The notes beneath the pieces were generated by a model. The model worked only from the letters and a program-made list of their open reading frames with translations, made no database searches and was not told the DNA's origin. A program made the position numbers and the translations under genes. Shown here piece by piece: positions 32,922 to 43,743 of a stretch of DNA of 64,000 nucleotides. Position 1 is the stretch's first letter. The number at the start of each line of letters is the position of its first letter. The stretch comes from Acanthosepion pharaonis. Lineage: Eukaryota; Mollusca; Cephalopoda; Sepiida; Sepiidae. Where the stretch lies: contig CAHIKZ030005499.1 of assembly GCA_903632075.3 (NCBI GenBank), positions 1,566,001 to 1,630,000 of the forward strand, written 5' to 3'.

Positions 32922-33162
32922 TGTGTGGGGGGGGGAGGTCGTTTGCATGTAGTGTGGTTGGTTTTGCACAAAGCCTTAACCGCTATTATTTACTTTTTAA
33001 TCACTCTATTGTAAACATTTTGTTAAGTGTAGTTAAAAAAAATAAGAATAAAAAGGAAAGTTATAAAAAGAAAGACCAAACAAATAAGAAATAATAAAGA
33101 AGTTAAATGCAGAGAAAGAAAAGTAAGTCGTAAGCCGAGCCAATATAACAAATCGTCTTTAT

Positions 33163-33169
<7 letters not shown>

Positions 33170-33215
<46 letters not shown>

Positions 33216-33559
33216 ATTTGTTTTCTTCTCTACTTCCAAAAACACCCAGTCTTGGCCGCATGTAGGAAGACCAGTACAACCAAGCAGACCCAATTTACAA
33301 CATCGAATAACCCAAGTGAAGTCTTGATTAGTTGCTGTTTTCTGGGGGAACTTATATAAAGCACGCCCTAAAGCTAGTAATAAATTTTATTCTGGGTGCG
33401 GGCCGAATACTGATCATATTCGGTCAGGTCGCCCATCGAAGAAGTCTGTTGTTTATTTAGACCCGAAACTTCTAGTGACATGGGAGCAACAACACTGACG
33501 ACGCACCTAGATTTGGCACTTAAAGGAACTGAGCTGCTTGACCCTCATATGTCGAATAC

Positions 33560-33607
<48 letters not shown>
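33170..33607. repeat. (TA)n arrays with repeat between
   Basis: TA at 33170-33212 and 33559-33607. Between them near 33440-33480 a motif reads GAAGAAGTCTG...AGACCCGAAACTTC, a weak hammerhead-like order. Confidence 0.85.
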
Positions 33608-33610
<3 letters not shown>

Positions 33611-33666
33611 GGCATTAAAACTAGAAATGTAGTATTGTAGGCCATGATAAGTTTAAAATAAAACAC

Positions 33667-33703
33667 ACAGTCGACCGGTTTCGTCCCCTCTCGTCAGAAC
33701 TGT
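33667..33703 (-). ncRNA. Type I hammerhead ribozyme, 37-nt family B
   Basis: Minus strand: helix I acagtt, core CTGACGA, helix II segment GAGGGGAC (only the closing G-C pairs well), GAAA, helix III ACC/GGT without loop, C17, helix I return gactgt. Helix I pairs at six positions, with one G-U, using a sequence different from 23773 and 28818. C17 is the preferred cleavage base. Weak helix II may limit activity. Confidence 0.65.
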
Positions 33704-33783
33704 TAACGGGGAATTTAGATTATGAGGAAAAGAAAAAGTCTGTCATGGGTGACATGAATGAATGGACAGGGAAGGAAAAAAAA

Positions 33784-34140
33784 ATATATATATATATATA
33801 TATTAAAATTATACCAACCAAGCTGCTAGAATCGCAAAACAGCAAGTCCAAGCAAACAATCTCTTTGTTTGCAAAGAGCAGGTTGCCTAGACCTGATGTA
33901 AAGCGACTCCAGCACCTTAAGATGGAAAAGTGAGTGCGAACTGGCCAAGACGGAAAACCAGTTCACACTGAAATCCATCGCACAAGTTGGATTCTTTATA
34001 AAATGATCCGCAATGGAAGACCCATACGTGTTACGAATGGTATCGCCCAAAGAAAATTTTTTTCTGCGATAATACTAAACAAAAAATTTTCTTTGGGCGA
34101 TAAAAGGTTTCAACAGGAGATTCAAAATTAATACAGAAAA
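33784..34140. other. Unrecognised segment after a short TA run
   Basis: A TA run at 33784-33802, then an open region whose plus frames include KSRLPRPDVKRLQHLKMEK and YKMIRNGRPIRVTNGIAQRK. An inverted pair (cgcccaaagaaaattttt and aaaaaattttctttgggcg) is centred near 34070. The function is unknown. Confidence 0.4.
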
Positions 34141-34457
34141 ATGTACAATAAAGGATTTGGGGAAAATATATACATATATATCCGACCATAGCTCAATTAG
34201 GACACATTTAAACACGCACAGAAACCTACATAATAGTAGAAAAAAACAAATATATTAACTTCATCCAAATGTAAAAAAAAAAGATTAAAAATAATGGAAA
34301 CCCTAATAACAAAGAAGAAAAGCCACACTCATTAACATTAACTAAGAACACGGCCACAATATGATGACCGTGTTCGGAAAATAATACCTTCCTATAACTT
34401 CATACATATATATACAAAAACCTACAAACTTAGTAAGAAAATAAAAATAAAACTCAC

Positions 34458-34498
34458 CCTTGATAATGGCTAAAAGAATAGCTGAAAGCGCTCAGATA
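34458..34498 (+). ncRNA. Hammerhead-like motif, family D
   Basis: TTGATAA, helix II TGGCTA/TAGCT, then GAAAGCGCTC with palindromic helix III AGCGCU and C17. G8 is A. The element then runs to a (TA)n array at 34631-34699. Confidence 0.35.
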
Positions 34499-34623
34499 TG
34501 CAGAACTTTTAGACAGATTTTATACACTTTATGTCTAGAAAAGAAAACATTTGTACGAACTCAAGAAAAAATTATATAAAAGCTCAATCGCAGTACCTTA
34601 CCTTGTCAGTCGTCTTTAACAGA

Positions 34624-34630
<7 letters not shown>

Positions 34631-34699
<69 letters not shown>
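34631..34699. repeat. (TA)n microsatellite
   Basis: A TA run at the end of a family D element. Confidence 0.95.
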
Positions 34700-34702
<3 letters not shown>

Positions 34703-34796
34703 GTCAGTTCCCTTATGTTGAAACGCTTGTTTTTGCAAAAAAATTTCATAACTACAACGGATAAATTAAAATTTTAAAATAATTGTAAAAAATGCG

Positions 34797-34850
34797 TTTG
34801 CATTCCGTTGTGATGGTGATTTTTAAATCACCATCACAACGGAATGCAAA
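34797..34850. repeat. Perfect 26-bp-arm hairpin
   Basis: tttgcattccgttgtgatgg... returns exactly as ...ccatcacaacggaatgcaaa with a 2-base spacer. It lies just upstream of a hammerhead-like motif. Confidence 0.95.
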
Positions 34851-34890
34851 TTTTGTCGCAGTTACAATAAATTTGTCTTTGTAATTTACC

Positions 34891-34925
34891 CGTGAAGATG
34901 ATCTTAGAAAAGATCGAAAGTACTT
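34891..34925 (+). ncRNA. Hammerhead-like motif, family G
   Basis: CGTGAAGATGATCTTAGAAA then AGATCGAAAGTAC: helix II GATCTT/AAGATC, GAAA, and AGUACU as a palindromic helix III followed by U. The first core strand has GTGAAGA. A degenerate sibling is at 49204-49235, with the same downstream phrase ctacggtgcctcccttgata. Confidence 0.42.
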
Positions 34926-34989
34926 CGGCTAGAAAAAAAACTACGGTGCCTCCCTTGATAAATTTCTTCTTAACATCAAGAAACTGATT

Positions 34990-35299
34990 AGAGAACTGAA
35001 ATTAGAAAGTTTATTATAAACAGAGCATTTTACTTAAATATTTGTATCTATAAAAAGAATGTATAAACATAAAAATATCTTAAAATAATTGTCGGACTTT
35101 TGTCCATTTATGTTTATACTTTTCTTTTAGATAAATATTTATAAATGTTTATTTATAATAAACAGTATTAAACAACATTAACTGGCCTGAATGTCCGAGA
35201 AATTTTCACGGTAAATGTTGTTTAATACTGTTTATTATAAAAAGAGCATTTTCTTAAATATTTGTATGTATAAAAAGAATCTGTAAACATAAAAATGTC

Positions 35300-35350
<51 letters not shown>
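34990..35350. repeat. SINE-B bodies in inverted orientation, then (TA)n
   Basis: tttattataaacagagcatt and tttgtatctataaaaagaat occur at 34995-35075 and, in a second copy, at 35228-35290. A minus-strand copy lies between them (gcctgaatgtccgagaaatt). A TA run follows at 35303-35350. Confidence 0.65.
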
Positions 35351-35353
<3 letters not shown>

Positions 35354-35703
35354 ATAATGATATATATTTCTGTATAATAATATTCGTTTTGTTTTTCATT
35401 CAGTACATCAAATACGTTGGTTGCCTACGGTAGCGAGACTGGGCACAATTTTGATATAAAAATGTTACTCTGTTCAAAGGATGAAATAATTCATTACGAC
35501 GTAAATGTCTAGAGAGTGCCCTGATCGCAAGGTCATCTGGCTCTTACATTTCACCATTCCTGGCATAACTTCTATTATCATAGTGTGGGATATCAACCAA
35601 CAAAAGTAATGGAAAGAAAAAGAAAAAAAAAACTCAAAAACTAATTTTTAAAATTCCCAACATCTCTCGTTCATGCGCATGTGTAGTCGCACCAACATAA
35701 CAA

Positions 35704-35746
35704 ATTTAGTCCAGTGAAGTCCTAAAGATCGAAACGCGTCACCAAA
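35704..35746 (+). ncRNA. Hammerhead-like motif, family C
   Basis: CCAGTGA, helix II GTCC..., GATC, GAAACGCGTC, then ACCAAA. Helix III ACGCGU is a perfect palindrome followed by C17. Helix I pairs tttagt with accaaa at five of six positions. The first core strand is degenerate. Confidence 0.4.
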
Positions 35747-35778
35747 AACTTTTTTCATTTTGTCATACATTTCCCCCC

Positions 35779-35858
<80 letters not shown>
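35779..35858. repeat. (TA)n-(GT)n microsatellite
   Basis: A short TA run and about 34 GT units. Confidence 0.95.
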
Positions 35859-35859
<1 letters not shown>

Positions 35860-35914
35860 TTCCCTCTCTGTCTTCCATCAGGATGGCTGATGCTATCCTC
35901 CAGGCACGTTCTCA

Positions 35915-36190
35915 GCTGACATGAAATGGAAAGACAATATCAAATCCATTGCTAGGTCAGCTGCTAAGAAAGTCGGTTCACTGTATCGGGAGAGGCATTT
36001 ATTCTCCCATGAATCTATCTTGCATATCTATAAGTTTACCATTCGTCCATGCTTAGAATATTGTTGCCATATATGGTCCGATGCCCCCCTGCGATTTACC
36101 TGGAGACCCTTGATAAGATACAAAAAAGAATCAGCAACATTATTGGTACTGATTAGCATCAGTCACATGCCCACCGCCGTAATTACCTTA
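35915..36190 (+). pseudogene. LINE-A RT relic
   Basis: It encodes MKWKDNIKSIARSAAKKVGS then LYRERHLFSHESILHIYKFT, IRPCLEYCCHIWSDAP, the RT C-terminal segment just after the palm. A frameshift follows in IRYKKESATL. This copy shows more upstream sequence than those at 1699 and 2456. It ends abruptly against PLE-2 coding sequence. Confidence 0.75.
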
Positions 36191-36212
36191 CAAAAAGCCC
36201 AATACTAATCCT

Positions 36213-36659
36213 TTGTATATACACCCTAAGTCTAATCCTCCTCCATCTATAATTAAGCATATACCTTCATCTATTGAAAAAAAATTAAGTACAAATTCAG
36301 CAAATGAGAAAATATTCTATGAACAAAGTAATTTCTGTAATATAGCTCTAATGAATAGTGGCTATAAATGCCCAACATTTAATTATATAAAAAATGAAAA
36401 TGGACACGATAGAAAAAATAAAAATAGAAAAATCATTTTGTATACATCCCCATATAGCCATTTGGCAAGAAATAAGTTAAGACAAAAATCTCTTGCATTA
36501 ATCGATAAACATTTTCCTAGAGATAATAAACTCAGTACAATTTTTAATAAAAATATCCTAAAATTAAGTTACAGTAGTACTGAAAACTTAGAAATGATTA
36601 TTAAGAAACATAATGGTAATATCTTAAATAAACACTCATACCAAAATCAAAAAATATAG
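36213..36659 (+). pseudogene. PLE-2 polyprotein segment between RT and GIY-YIG
   Basis: The 148-residue open frame includes YIHPKSNPPPSIIKHIPSSI, EKKLSTNSANEKIFYEQ, ALMNSGYKCPTFNYIK, RKIILYTSPYSHLARNKLRQ and LIDKHFPRDNKLSTIFNKN. In my knowledge of such elements the sequence HP..IIK.IP..IE.RLS..S.NE.IF with IDKHFP lies after the RT palm in one PLE lineage. The frame is open for 447 bp, the longest intact transposon coding piece in the region, but lacks a start context and the RT. Confidence 0.68.
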
Positions 36660-36660
36660 A

Positions 36661-37080
36661 TCCTAAAATAAAAAGAAATGAAGATAAAGGAAAATTATGT
36701 AACTGTAGAAATTCTCAAAACTGTCCTCTATGAATATAAATGCTGTATTGAATCAATAATTTATCAATGCAATATCTCATGTATTGAAGATCCAGACATA
36801 GTTAAATTCTACATTGGATGCTCACGAAATGAATTTAAAAGGTGGGCCCAACATCAAACGTTATTATATTAATAATAAATACCGTAATCAAACGTCCCTA
36901 TCTAAATATTCCTGACACTTTAAAGAAACCAATAAAACATCAACAGTAGAATGGAAATTAATAAGAAAAGCTAGAGCTTGTAGGTCATTAAATGACCCAT
37001 GTCCTTTGTGCATAGATGAAAAATTATACATTATTAAGTTTCTGAAAATTAAAAAATACTAAATCAAAGAAATGAAATAG
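36661..37080 (+). pseudogene. PLE-2 GIY-YIG nuclease and Cys tail
   Basis: The frames give LCNCRNSQNCPLYEYKCCIE, IIYQCNISC, then KFYIGCSRNEFKRWAQHQT. The YIG and the following F(K).R...H match the GIY-YIG nuclease, which nicks target DNA for PLE insertion. Beyond a frameshift and stops come TVEWKLIRKARACRSLNDPC and PLCIDEKLYIIKFLKIKK, the tail conserved with 7845 and 49540. Truncated and inactive. Confidence 0.7.
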
Positions 37081-37089
37081 CTATTTTTG

Positions 37090-38088
37090 TAGGTACATTC
37101 AAATATTTTCCTTAAGTAATAATTAATTCTGAAAAAATAAAATAATAAAGAATACAGATGAAACATACATTTTTATATTTGATCTTTAATTAGTAATTAA
37201 ATTCTGATATATTTATTTGTAAAAATACCGTATAGTCTATTAAAAGTACTTTAAAACTATAAGAATAAAATATAATTAATAAAATTTAAGTATTAATATG
37301 TCTTGCACATATTTAAATAACCCTTTTAGAAATCCTTTTTGTATAAAAATATGGATTAAGCGGATGAATAAAAATGCCAAAAATTGTTTTTATCATTGAA
37401 AACCCAGACTACTCACTGAATAACGCAAGTATACGTTTGTTAGCAGACACCCCCACCCCACCTAAACTTATCCTGTTTTAGTAAGTAAGATATATTGGAT
37501 ACATAAGCTGGATAGGGAAAATAAAACCCAGCCACACCTTAACAACTCATAATATCAATATTGTCTGCGCTTATAAATTAAGTAAATTTCTTTGAAAGTT
37601 TATTCCCAACATCGCTTGACAATGGAACGAGACTATGGATTTTAAATTTAATATTTATAATTAAATTTATAAATTTAGTTTCAGTCATGGCGTAATTTGT
37701 TTTTTAGTGACAGACAGAAAACATTTGGGAATTCAGTCGTATGTGATGATTATAATTTAATTTTGTAATTTTAATATATTTTTTCAAAAACGCTGACAGA
37801 TTGACAGATAAACAAAGTGTCCCAAAATGTATAGACATTTCGGTTGTCAGTCATTAGAGAATTTTTCTCCTTAATCATGTAGTGTTTGAGGGAGACATCT
37901 TGACAATAATGCGAGCAACATTTTGCTTTGCTATTCGTGGTTCGTCGTTAGTCAGAGTTCTCACCGTAATTGGTTCGTTAAAAGAAGAAAACTTTTTTTC
38001 CACATAAAACACGATAATTTCGCGTCAATTACTCTCTGGAATGAAACCACCTCTGCCAAATTCATATTTTTCTATTTGGCGTGCCCAT

Positions 38089-38090
<2 letters not shown>
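37090..38090. other. No gene recognised
   Basis: AT-rich sequence following the PLE-2 relic. Short frames only. Confidence 0.45.

Positions 38091-38097
<7 letters not shown>

Positions 38098-38172
<75 letters not shown>
38098..38172. repeat. (TA)n-(CA)n-(TA)n microsatellite
   Basis: Alternating TA, CA and TA blocks that lie at the 3' end of the LINE-C relic. Confidence 0.95.
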
Positions 38173-38179
38173 CATGGAC

Positions 38180-38758
38180 TCTCCCGACTTTTTCGACGTA
38201 TGAGTGTCTTTCAGTTTAGTTTTATGTTTATGTTTAGAATGAGACAACAACCCTGCACGGGATTTGCAAACAAGTCCACATGAGGAACATGCTAAAGGGT
38301 TGACTGTCATATGGGCAGATGTATTAGCCAAATATTTCGTGTTGGAGTATAATTCTCTCGAATGGTTGAGCCGATTTTTTTTCAAATTTAGTTATACCTC
38401 AGTAGCAGGTGTTTCTCCAGTTTCCTCGGCTTTCAACAGCAAATTCGAATTCCTCTATAGGCATGTTTGCAGCAATTAAATTGTATTTAAGTTTATCTTT
38501 GAAGAAAAACCAAGGATGGCCTATGTTACGCTTACCATGAAAAAGTTGGCTATACATGAGGATTTTCAGCATCTGATCATCACTCATTCTGATGACATGA
38601 CCAGCCCATCTGAACTATGATTGCATCAAAAAGGATTCAATACCACTGACACCACATTTGATGAAAAGATCAGGGTTAGAGATTTTGTCCTGTCGTGTTT
38701 AACCGTATATTGAACGAAAACAGCTTTTATGAAAAACATCAAGTTGATTGATGTGCAT

Positions 38759-38770
<12 letters not shown>
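38180..38770 (-). pseudogene. LINE-C C-terminal relic with C2H2-like finger
   Basis: Minus-strand pieces in order: GVSGIESFLMQSQFRWAGHV (one base differs from this frame), IRMSDDQMLKILMYSQLFHG, KRNIGHPWFFFKDKLKYNLI, WRNTCY, then PLACSSCGLVCKSRAGLLSH with SKHKH. The order 'RWAGHV.RM', 'G.R..G.P..R.KD.LK', 'W' and a terminal C..C...H....H finger is typical of one animal LINE clade's C-terminus. Frameshifts and a stop separate the pieces. Its 5' side is replaced by a TA array at 38760-38792. Confidence 0.72.
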
Positions 38771-38795
<25 letters not shown>

Positions 38796-38884
38796 TTATG
38801 CAGCCGTTGAAGCAGCAAATAGCTGTTGTTCTCAGACAAACAGTAAGTGACGGTATATTTGCGACTGCATGCCCTAGATCCAAG

Positions 38885-38932
<48 letters not shown>
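38760..38932. repeat. (TA)n microsatellites
   Basis: TA runs at 38760-38792 and 38888-38932. Confidence 0.95.
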
Positions 38933-38935
<3 letters not shown>

Positions 38936-39065
38936 ACGACAACGTGACCATGCTAAACGGAAAGCTGATCATTTTAAAAATTTTCAGTTATCTGTTTTGG
39001 ATAAGACTTGTTTTTTATGTCCATCGTCTTTGTCAAATTGAACTGAATTGTATTTTAATGAATAT

Positions 39066-39109
39066 TGTCTTGAAGAAGGTTTATTAAACCGAAACGTCAG
39101 ACGTCGACA
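39066..39109 (+). ncRNA. Hammerhead ribozyme-like motif with closed helix III
   Basis: Helix I tgtc, core TTGAAGA, one A, helix II GGTTTA/TAAACC, GAAA, helix III ACGT/ACGT around loop cag, C17, helix I return gaca. All three helices and the cleavage base can be placed. C3 is U, and the extra A before helix II recurs from the PLE-1 family. Confidence 0.55.
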
Positions 39110-39177
39110 TTTCATTCATTTTAAACAACATAATTGCATTTAAGGATTTTTGGTTTGTTTTTTCCAAATTTTTCTTC

Positions 39178-39219
<42 letters not shown>

Positions 39220-39240
39220 TGAGAGAGAAAGAGAGAGATA
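39178..39240. repeat. (TA)n-(GA)n microsatellite
   Basis: A TA run to 39200 and a GA-rich run to about 39238. Confidence 0.9.
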
Positions 39241-39440
39241 AATGGTGGTACTCTCTTTGAAAAACCTTGGATATTTCGACTTGTTGTAGAACAAACCAAT
39301 ACCCAAGAAAAAATGAGGAATAAAATAAGAAAACCAAGAACATGAAACTAAGGCGAAAACAAAAGTCCAGAGTTCAAGCTCAAAGTCCAAAGAAAAAAAA
39401 ACCCAAGTGCTCAACACACGAAGTAGAGCAAACCTAATAT

Positions 39441-39540
39441 AAACCTAAAGAGCCAGGCAAACCTACCTAGGTTTCACCAGCATTGACCTGACGATCCGTT
39501 TAGGTGAAACCTAGGTAGGTTTGCCTGGTTCATTAGATTT
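39441..39540. repeat. Palindrome with hammerhead-like loop
   Basis: Arms of about 38 bp (39441-39478 and 39503-39540), including gccaggcaaacctacctagg and its complement. The loop region holds CTGACGA (39488-39494), a short helix CC/GG and GAAAC (39506-39510). It closely parallels 18743-18879 in layout and in the phrase cgtttagg. Confidence 0.8.
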
Positions 39541-39541
39541 A

Positions 39542-39544
<3 letters not shown>

Positions 39545-39580
<36 letters not shown>
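39545..39580. repeat. (TA)n microsatellite
   Basis: A TA run between the palindrome and a terminus tgatgcatgtttcattaaat. Confidence 0.95.
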
Positions 39581-39581
<1 letters not shown>

Positions 39582-39584
39582 ATG

Positions 39585-40181
39585 CATGTTTCATTAAATA
39601 ATATAGACAAGTTGTGGCTATTCATTTTAAGTAAGTTTTTCATTTTGTCTGATAAGCTTAATAACATTATCTTTGAAAGACGAAAGGAAATCACTATATT
39701 GATACATGTTTAAATCCGATCTAAGCTTTCGGCTTACATTAGCCATTGTCAAAGATGACAATTACATTTCAATAGATCAAACAATACACGGACGAAACAA
39801 TAATGATAGTCTGTTTTGTTGCATGAAAAATTTCAAAGCAACGACAAACTCGTGTATACGAGACGTAGAAGCGAAAATTGCATCGCAGCTCGTGACGTCA
39901 CTTTTGACCACTCGAGAGTGTAAACGAAAAGTATTAAGTATGGGAAGCCGTTGGTATAAACCAATGGCTTCTGTTATCAGTTATAGGCATTTAAGAATAT
40001 TTGTGGAGATTTCGTAGTTTATTTTGTTTAGGTTGGGTTTCAACTGTTTTATGTATATAGCTTCAAGAATTTTTAGTTTGTGTTTATTGTTTTCATGCTT
40101 AAATATAGTTGTGTTTTCAACGAGGAATTATTTTCAAAGAGGATATTATTTAATGAAACATGCATCAATGAAAAATTGCTA

Positions 40182-40185
<4 letters not shown>
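39585..40185. mobile_element. PLE-type repeat between two (TA)n arrays
   Basis: The left end is gcatgtttcattaaa; the right end is its inverse tttaatgaaacatgc near 40150, then (TA)n at 40184-40226. A family D hammerhead-like motif lies on the minus strand at 39720-39757 (caatggctaatgtaagccga). A 103-residue frame at 39706-40017 is not recognised. Confidence 0.5.
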
Positions 40186-40228
<43 letters not shown>

Positions 40229-40761
40229 TAAAATATATTTTGTGGTGTGCTATATTAATGAGTGAAAGTTCTTAATAACAGGGAGAGAGCTTACATATAT
40301 ATAAAATGGACATTGAAGTCAACACCCAGAGGCCACTGTCTGTTTCATGCTAAACGTAATTGTCAGGTCATGTGCGCTGTTAAAGATCATAAGAACACAA
40401 AAGGGACATTTTACAAAATAATACGTCAAATTAGTTGATCGCCCAAAGGAACGAATCAGACGACAAGTTTGACATAAAAATGCTACTCTGATCAAAGCAT
40501 AAACTAATTCACTCCGACGTAAATGTCAAGAGAGTGCCTTGATCGCAAGGTCATCTACAGTAAATCTGCGCCCTGACTCTTACATTTCACCATTCCTGGC
40601 ATATCTTCTATTATCACAGTGTGGAATATCTACTACCAAAAGAGATGGAATGAAAAAGAAAAAGACTCTAAATGAATTCCACTAGATAAAGAAAAATTCT
40701 AAAATTTCCAGCACTCCCACCCCCGTATTGGTGCGCATGTGTATTTGCATAAACATAACAA

Positions 40762-40803
40762 ATTTAATCCGACGAAGTCCATAAGGACAAAACTCGTCAG
40801 AAG
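40762..40803 (+). ncRNA. Hammerhead-like motif, family C
   Basis: CCGACGA, helix II GTCC(ATAA)GGAC with perfect pairing, then AAAACTCGTC. Compared with the sibling at 35704 the GAAA is damaged to AAAA. Confidence 0.4.
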
Positions 40804-40833
40804 TAAACTTTTTTGATGTGTTAAAATTCCCTA

Positions 40834-40892
<59 letters not shown>
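40834..40892. repeat. (TA)n-(GT)n microsatellite
   Basis: Short TA, then GT to 40892. Confidence 0.95.
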
Positions 40893-40895
<3 letters not shown>

Positions 40896-41170
40896 TCGCA
40901 TAAGTTTTTTTTAATCTATATCACCCCATGCAAGACAGTAAAGCCACTAAAATAGAAGGGGTTACAGGGTGTGGAACAATTAAAAACAAAAACATTTATA
41001 ATAAGCGGGAAGAGAAAAGAGTAATCAAGAGGACAATAGATAGCGATTAACACTGCATTTAAATTTTTGCACATTGAAGTTAGCTGGAAATCATGGAGCC
41101 GGAAGGGAGTTCCACAAGCGAGAAGTGCGAAAAAGATGCTGTTAGCATAGAATTTACGGTTACATCTAGC

Positions 41171-42994
41171 TGTGACACTATTTAGCTATGGTAATTGGCT
41201 AACTAACTAAGCATAGAAATTAAAACGAGAAGTACTTAAGACGAAAAAGTGCTATATCGAAGACAGACCGAGCGACATTTTTTTTACCAAAAAAATGAAT
41301 GGGGAAAGATTTTATTTCATTTACGAGGAAAGATACTTTTTTTTCGCAGTAGACAGAAAATCCATAAGAGAAAACCAGATTAAGGATTCTGTCAGAATTA
41401 AAAAAAATAATTTCATGATCAGATAGTGACGCGACGAGGAAAAAAGAATTTTAAAAGATAAACAAATCCCGGGCTACGCATGCGACCGTGGAGGAATTTC
41501 AGTGAGACCACCCTGAAAGAATAGCCACTAATTATCTTTCAGAGATATCATTTAGTTTTGGTTCTTGTGTCCAGCGAGGAGACCCATCTGTTGTATGTCC
41601 GGATCTTGACATGAGAAAAGAGAGTCGAGAAGGGGATCATTATTATTGTCTGACTCGAAAATGAGCATCTGGTGACACGAAAATTTTAATACACGGGAAA
41701 AACAAAGAATTTGTTTATCAAGTAAAAATGACCACCCAGTTTAAAAGATGACTAGCAGTGATTAATAAATCGGTGGAGATTCTGCTGAGTCGATTTTGGG
41801 TGGCTCAGGATAAGATAAAAATTTAATTAGGGCCACGTGGAATTCATAAGAATTCTGGCCGATAGAAAAGAAGGAAAGAAAAGAAAAGAGAATTTTTTTC
41901 TGGACGATAATTTTAAGAAGGCCAAGTCTAGCCACACCCACACTGCCGAGCGATCATTGGCTGAGTGGTGGCGTGAGTGATTGGCGTGAGTGATTGGCGA
42001 AGATGAATGTATGAGAAAGGCAGGGAAGTTGTTGACACCCACTAAGAGGATTGGTATGAGATACCAATATGAGAAAGGAAGAGTCTAGGGTGATAATTCT
42101 CCTCCGTCCTCTCCTCACGGACGAGGGAGAAAACCCCCGAAAGGGAACGTGATTAGCTTCCAAAAATGGGAAGTAATAAATTTTCTTGTCCTGGGGACAA
42201 AGAAAATTTTTGTTGGGAATTAAGAATTGTCAAAGAACCTAAACCACGACAGGCCCGGTTTTGGTCGGCATCCATATAAACGGACGTCCCCGGGCATTCA
42301 GAGAGTTGAGTTGGATTGGAGATCGGAGACGCAGACACAATCAATAGAGAGCTGTTGGGCTTGGAGAATAGCGCCTCGCAGGAGCTGACCGAGATTCCCA
42401 CGTCCTTTTCGACTTAGTCTTCCTAGCAAGTTTTTATTGAACGACTTAAGATACCATAACTCGCTTAAGGAACGAAAAAATGTCACGAATCCATAGAAAC
42501 GGGCTGGGAGAGAAAGACATTCCTGTATTCAACAGATAGATAAAGTTAATTGTTATTTTTCAACATATTTGAACCTCGTGAGTTTGTTTTATTATTTTCT
42601 TTTACTTACGCTTGTGCAGTATCACCTTTAACCCGGATTCAGCTTGCACTACGGCCCGACGCCTGATTGATTTTGTCTACCTAAAATCAAAGTCACAACG
42701 TGGGTAGGTTAGACTGGAGATCAAAGCAGTTACTTCGGTGACCAAGCGTTGAAGGCGAGCTAAGAAAAACAAAGTTGGTATCGAACCGGAAACGACCAGA
42801 TTGACCGGGACACAGGCTGGTGGCAACGACAAGAAATCAACCCCTAAACGCTGGTGGAAGAAACCTTACAGCTTCGCGCCGTAACTAGGAGTTGACCACG
42901 GGCCGACGGCGCAGTGTCATATATTGACGTCGCGACCAGTGGACGTCACATGTTGGTGCTGGCACTGCGACCGCAACCACCAGTGCGTGTCACA
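41171..42994 (+). mobile_element. 1,824-bp LTR-like element with TAGC duplication
   Basis: The termini TGTGACAC and GTGTCACA are inverted with TG...CA ends, flanked by TAGC at 41167-41170 and 42995-42998. It is inserted in a LINE-A relic. It has CATATAAA at 42273-42280 followed about 16 bp later by an initiator-like cattcagag, the arrangement of an LTR promoter. No pol sequence is seen. It is best read as a solo long LTR; a non-autonomous LTR element is also possible. GC content is higher than in the flanks. Confidence 0.7.
42273..42303 (+). promoter_or_regulatory. Core promoter of the LTR-like element
   Basis: CATATAAA, then cggacgtccccgggcattca, with an initiator-like TTCAG and a downstream gagagttg. 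Position and spacing fit a Pol II start. Confidence 0.45.
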
Positions 42995-43539
42995 TAGCCA
43001 ACTCGACTGTCAATTGATGAGATCTCGTCGCCAGCCCCGCACTCTGCTTAAATTCATAAAGTTTAGTTACCATAGCAAAGAGCTCATCTGAACAATTACC
43101 AAGAAAGTATTAATAGAAAAGAGACAGAGAGGTAACCTTCCGGCCGTGGGAAAGTGACTGAAGCCAAGACGTCAGACCAGAACAAGTAATATTGCTGATT
43201 CTTCACTGGATTTTATCAAGGAGCTCAAAGCATATCGCAGGGGCGCCGGACCATATGTGGTAGCAATATTCTAAACATGGGGGAAAGGTAGACTTATAAA
43301 TGTTGAAATCAAAATTACTTTAGCTCATCCAGGTTTTGATGAGCACATCAAAAGTAACCAACGTATGAATATCAATATTAGACTCATATTAATTGTAATG
43401 AAACACACAAAATATATGAGGCTATCATTGCTAAAAAGAAAGAACCCACGTTGCACGCAGTACTTTTCACCATATTAGATGTCATTTTAAATGGGACTAA
43501 AATATTTAAACATTAACAATATAGTCATCCTTGAGCACT

Positions 43540-43681
43540 GTCATGTTTTGTAGCCCCTAATGGACTATTTTTTGTTACCCCTAACGGACTATTATTTTGT
43601 GTTTTATAACATTTTTTGTGACTCCTAACGAATTCATTTCTGTGGCTCATAGCGGACTAATTTTTTGTGAGCCCTAACGGA

Positions 43682-43743
<62 letters not shown>

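Larger units (their letters stand above)
40900..43310 (-). pseudogene. LINE-A relic split by an LTR-like insertion
   Basis: The 3' part of the LINE lies at about 40900-41170 (antisense of tgcatttaaatttttgcaca, tagaatttacggttacatct). The upstream RT part resumes at 42999-43310, whose minus strand gives SGAPAICFELLDKI, LQSLSHGRKVTSLSLFY and NCSDELF. The uninterrupted homologue at 3400-3700 reads straight across the joint (catctagccggttcaactgt), proving a later insertion. The LINE copy itself is truncated. Confidence 0.75.

Noticed and set aside
38062..38385. C2H2 zinc finger as a host gene
   Set aside because: The preceding reading (RWAGHVIRM...) shows it is the terminal finger of a LINE-C relic.
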